A DNA stretch of 64,000 nucleotides from Thermoproteota archaeon (lineage in GTDB: Archaea; Thermoproteota; Methanomethylicia; Methanomethylicales; Methanomethylicaceae), in the NCBI GenBank assembly GCA_020832905.1, contig JAJHRG010000002.1:124001-188000 (forward strand), in the 5' to 3' direction. This document shows positions 61,273-64,000 of the stretch, piece by piece. Made by a program: the position numbers and the translations under genes. How positions within the stretch are numbered: position 1 is the first letter of the stretch; every line of letters begins with the position of its first letter. The notes under the pieces were generated by a model, which saw only the letters and a program-made list of their open reading frames with translations, made no database searches and was not told the DNA's origin.

Positions 61273-62472
61273 TTATATAAATATTTTAAAGAAAATGTAA
61301 GTAATAATAAAGATTATACTTGAAATTAAAAATAAATAAGAAAAACCAAATAACTGAACAATAATAGGACTAATAAGTGAACCAACTCCACTACCAATTC
61401 TTTCACATGTATTAAATAAACCAACTTTACCTTTTGATAAAATTCCTACAGAAATAGAAATAACATTAACTAAATAAATAACATATAAAAATCCAAATAA
61501 TGTTAAAATCACTGTAACAAATAAAATACTATATAATGATGGTTTTATAGTTAAAATGAGAAGAAAAGCAAGAAGAGATCGAAATAGTATAGCTCTTCTA
61601 ATACTTACAATTTCACTCATATTTTCTTTTTTCATTATGAATAGAGCTCCTATAACAATACCAAGTGTATTCATAATATAGACTATGTAAACAATACTTG
61701 ATGAAAGTCCTATGGCTTCAGCCATATTATTAATAAAAATTGGCATAAGAGTAAAAAGCATAGTAGTAGATAAGGAAAAGAAAGTAATTCCAAAGAGAAA
61801 AGCTATCATATTTTCTCTTTTTAATTTTCCAACTTCAGATCTACCACTTATAATCTTAGATAATATCATAAATCCTTTACATATGAAGTCTACTGTTCTT
61901 TCTATTACAAATCTTCTTCTTTCAATAATTAAAATAGGATCTTCAAGTAAGAAAATTGAAGTAAGAAATGCTAAAAATAAAAATCCACTACAAATTAATA
62001 GTATAAATTTTGAACTAAAACCATAATTTAAAGCTAAAAACCCAAAAAATAATCCAATAATAAAACCAGTATCTGTAAAACCTTCATAAAATGCATAAGC
62101 TTTTTTCCATTCTTCATAAGGATATAATTCAGCTATGAGTATATTTTTTGATGGTTCATATGCTATATCAAATATTCCAACCATAATTACATAAAGAATA
62201 ACTAAAATAATAACTTGATTTGTAAGAGTAAAAAAATAAAGAAGTATTGATGAAAATAAAAATGAAATAAGTACAAATATTTTATAACGTCTTATTCTAT
62301 CACATAAATATCCCCAAAGAAAAGAAGAAGGAATAGATAAAAACATAGCCATAGCACTCATTATTCCAACCCATAAAAGAGATCCAGAAATAAAGAAAAT
62401 ATACAATGGTAAAAATACTGATAGTAATCCAAATGCTATATCATGAAAGAAGAAACCTATTATCCATTTCAT
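61273..62472 (-). CDS. Major facilitator superfamily transporter
   Basis: A 399-residue protein with twelve hydrophobic helices. The signature loop after helix 2 is SFLWGYLCDRIRRYKIFVLI, close to the MFS GxxxDRxGRR motif. The second half begins after a cytoplasmic loop near residue 200. No substrate can be inferred. An AT-rich region separates it from tRNA-Leu. Confidence 0.88.
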   Translation of the reverse strand: MKWIIGFFFHDIAFGLLSVFLPLYIFFISGSLLWVGIMSAMAMFLSIPSSFLWGYLCDRIRRYKIFVLISFLFSSILLYFFTLTNQVIILVILYVIMVGIFDIAYEPSKNILIAELYPYEEWKKAYAFYEGFTDTGFIIGLFFGFLALNYGFSSKFILLICSGFLFLAFLTSIFLLEDPILIIERRRFVIERTVDFICKGFMILSKIISGRSEVGKLKRENMIAFLFGITFFSLSTTMLFTLMPIFINNMAEAIGLSSSIVYIVYIMNTLGIVIGALFIMKKENMSEIVSIRRAILFRSLLAFLLILTIKPSLYSILFVTVILTLFGFLYVIYLVNVISISVGILSKGKVGLFNTCERIGSGVGSLISPIIVQLFGFSYLFLISSIIFIITYIFFKIFI

Positions 62473-62615
62473 AATTATAGGAATAAATAAGATTAAAAAT
62501 AAGATTTTCTACAAGTCTTTTTGCAATTTTTTCCTAATATTCTGTTATTAATGGATTAAATGATTTTTAATAGTTGAACTTTCGTAGTTTCTCAAAGAAT
62601 CTAAGAAATTAATAA

Positions 62616-62700
62616 TGCGGGGGGTGGGATTTGAACCCACGAAGGCCTACGCCACAAGGTCCTAAGCCTTGCGCCTTTGACCTGGCTTGGCTACCCCCGC
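62616..62700 (-). tRNA. tRNA-Leu (TAG)
   Basis: An 85-base type II tRNA. The acceptor stem GCGGGGG pairs with CCCCCGC. The anticodon arm CAAGG-CTTAGGA-CCTTG gives anticodon TAG. There is a long variable arm (GGCGTAGGCCTTCG region) and the T-loop GGGTTCAAATCCC. CCA is not encoded. No intron. Confidence 0.94.
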
Positions 62701-62783
62701 TTAACGTAATATTATAAATAATTAGATTCTATTAATTTTTACTCAAAAAATTAAAAAAGGAGCTTATCCTAAATTTATGATAA

Positions 62784-62860
<77 letters not shown>

Positions 62861-62902
62861 ATTTAATTTTTATATTTTTTTATTTTTGAAAATATTGAGA
62901 AA

Positions 62903-63406
62903 ATGTGGAGTATTATTAAAAAATATTTTGAAGATTATCCTGAAAGACTTAGAGTTGTTAGAATACTAGTAGATAATGGTCTTAGTATTAGAAATGGAAA
63001 AATATTTTTAAATGAAATTGAAATTCCTATAGTTCGTATTGCAAGAGTTGCTAATGTTGATAGAAGAACAGTTATTGAAACAATATCAATGATAGAGAAA
63101 ATAGAAGAATTAAGAAAAATATTTTATTATTTAAGATCTGCAGGTCATTCTCTTAAAGAAGTTGCACGTTATTTAAATTTTGGAGTATTAGAAATAACAC
63201 CAGAAGATGCAAGAATGCCAGGTATTTTAGCTAATGCTGCTATGATATTAGCAAATCATGGTATTAGTATAAGACAAGCAATAGTTGATGATCCTGAACT
63301 TTCTCCTGAGCCTAAATTAGTACTTATTACTGAAAAGAAAATTCCTGGTGAATTAATATCAGAATTCTTAAAAATAAAAGGTGTCGCTAAGGTTTCAATT
63401 TATTAG
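62903..63406 (+). CDS. HTH-ACT regulator
   Basis: A 167-residue protein. The N-terminal half is a helix-turn-helix region (IPIVRIARVANVDRRTVIET) and the C-terminal half is an ACT-like ligand-binding domain (DARMPGILANAAMILANHGI, then IPGELISEFLKIKGVAKVSI). This architecture is shared by archaeal regulators of amino-acid or thiamine metabolism. It converges with the ThiN-domain gene and overlaps it by 20 bases. Confidence 0.8.
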   Translation: MWSIIKKYFEDYPERLRVVRILVDNGLSIRNGKIFLNEIEIPIVRIARVANVDRRTVIETISMIEKIEELRKIFYYLRSAGHSLKEVARYLNFGVLEITPEDARMPGILANAAMILANHGISIRQAIVDDPELSPEPKLVLITEKKIPGELISEFLKIKGVAKVSIY

Positions 63407-64000
63407 CAATAGAAATTATTTTATTTACAACATCTATAGCATTTTTTCCAAATATTCTTATCATTGGTTCTTTTCCAATATCACCTAAATCATAAATAGC
63501 ATCTGGAACTCTTCCAATTCTTTTTACTGCTTGTTCAATTCCCCATGGTAATGATGCTCCTTCTTTTAATTTTATTTCTAATGGTTCTTCTTTTCTATCA
63601 AAATATGATATAGTAAAATTAAGTTCCTTCATTATTTTTAATATTTCTTCAGAATATTTTATATTTACAGCAGCTCTAATATTACTATCATATTCCATTA
63701 TTTTTAATAATACTCTTGCCATATGAGATGATACTCCAAATTCAGGTGGAGATACTGCTTTTACTCTATTTTTTATTTTTACTATTCTTCCTGGAATTCC
63801 TGCAATATCATTTATATCTTTTGCATATGGAATTGCCATTACTAAATTCATTTGAACTTCTGGAATTAAATTAGCTATTTTTTCATTAGATTCAATAATT
63901 TCAATAGCTTTTTTCATTTCCTCAATTACTTTATATTTTTCATAAGGAATATATATCCAAGCTATAGGATTTACAGGACCATGACCTTTTCCTATAGGTA
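63387..64000 (-). CDS. Thiamine-phosphate synthase ThiN domain, probable ThiD-ThiN fusion (5' part cut off)
   Basis: The frame is open to the window end. Residues downstream of the ATG at 63917 form a full ThiN domain (VSPPEFGVSSHMARVLLKIM, KEGASLPWGIEQAVKRIGRV, then PDAIYDLGDIGKEPMIRIFG). Upstream the frame continues with GKGHGPVNPIAWIYIPYEKY, the linker typical of HMP-P kinase (ThiD)-ThiN fusions. It is therefore probably the C-terminal part of a bifunctional thiamine biosynthesis enzyme. ThiN replaces ThiE in many archaea. Confidence 0.82.
   Translation of the reverse strand, partial: PIGKGHGPVNPIAWIYIPYEKYKVIEEMKKAIEIIESNEKIANLIPEVQMNLVMAIPYAKDINDIAGIPGRIVKIKNRVKAVSPPEFGVSSHMARVLLKIMEYDSNIRAAVNIKYSEEILKIMKELNFTISYFDRKEEPLEIKLKEGASLPWGIEQAVKRIGRVPDAIYDLGDIGKEPMIRIFGKNAIDVVNKIISIANKLKP

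Overview
The window is about 64 kb of a very AT-rich archaeal chromosome. Archaeal hallmarks are an Lsm protein next to ribosomal protein L37e, a tRNA-Ala with a short intron, a diverged TFB-like factor, a ThiN domain, a PUA/MCT-1-type protein, and TATA/BRE-like promoters. GC-rich tRNA stems in a low-GC genome suggest a thermophile. Rubrerythrin, ferredoxin and the hydrogenase-like complex suggest an anaerobe. A complete coenzyme F430 gene set (cfbA, cfbE, cfbD, cfbC, cfbB) implies methyl-coenzyme M reductase chemistry, so a methanogen or alkane oxidiser. A TACK-type lineage such as Methanomethylicia or Nezhaarchaeota is plausible, but no lineage marker here settles it.

Layout. (1) 1-683: end of a beta-CASP nuclease. 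(2) 723-10126: an 11-subunit complex-I-like membrane complex on two divergent operons; its large subunit keeps both Ni-ligating CxxC motifs, so it is probably a [NiFe] hydrogenase and not an F420H2 or NADH dehydrogenase. (3) 10120-34366: 24 kb, nearly all on the minus strand. It combines conjugation-type parts (VirD4-like ATPase, probable separate N-terminal half, VirB2-like membrane protein, VirB4, VirB3/PrgI-like and VirB6-like proteins) with a Tad/archaellum-type pilus machine (secretion ATPase, GspF-like platform), a group of pilin-like proteins and large surface proteins. An SSB gene lies opposite. There is no relaxase or integrase. This is the best candidate for an undescribed system. 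(4) 34408-38787: MarC, a TFB-like protein with a tiny zinc finger, tRNA-Val, PhoH-KH ATPase, a decayed PH-domain gene and a DUF996-type protein. (5) 38838-43723: the cfb operon, facing a CobW-type metal GTPase and an unknown partner. (6) 44736-52354: endonuclease IV, a metal ABC transporter coupled to NikR (probably nickel uptake), methionine aminopeptidase, redox proteins, a dCTP deaminase-family protein, PUA protein, Lsm, L37e and tRNA-Ala.

(7) 52390-60049 is an accessory zone: VapBC, TnpB relics, an IS605-type TnpB element of clearly higher G+C inserted at a second, broken VapBC locus, a glycosyltransferase, PaREP1, a decayed HepT/MNT pair and an intact HEPN/MNT pair. (8) 60203-64000: a DUF134 regulator with a perfect palindromic operator, a Trp-rich small protein, a NifX-like ORF with no standard start codon, an MFS transporter, tRNA-Leu and tRNA-Glu, an HTH-ACT regulator and the end of a ThiD-ThiN gene.

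A nickel theme links several parts: probable [NiFe] hydrogenase, F430 synthesis, NikR with its transporter, and a CobW-type metallochaperone. No rRNA or CRISPR array was seen.
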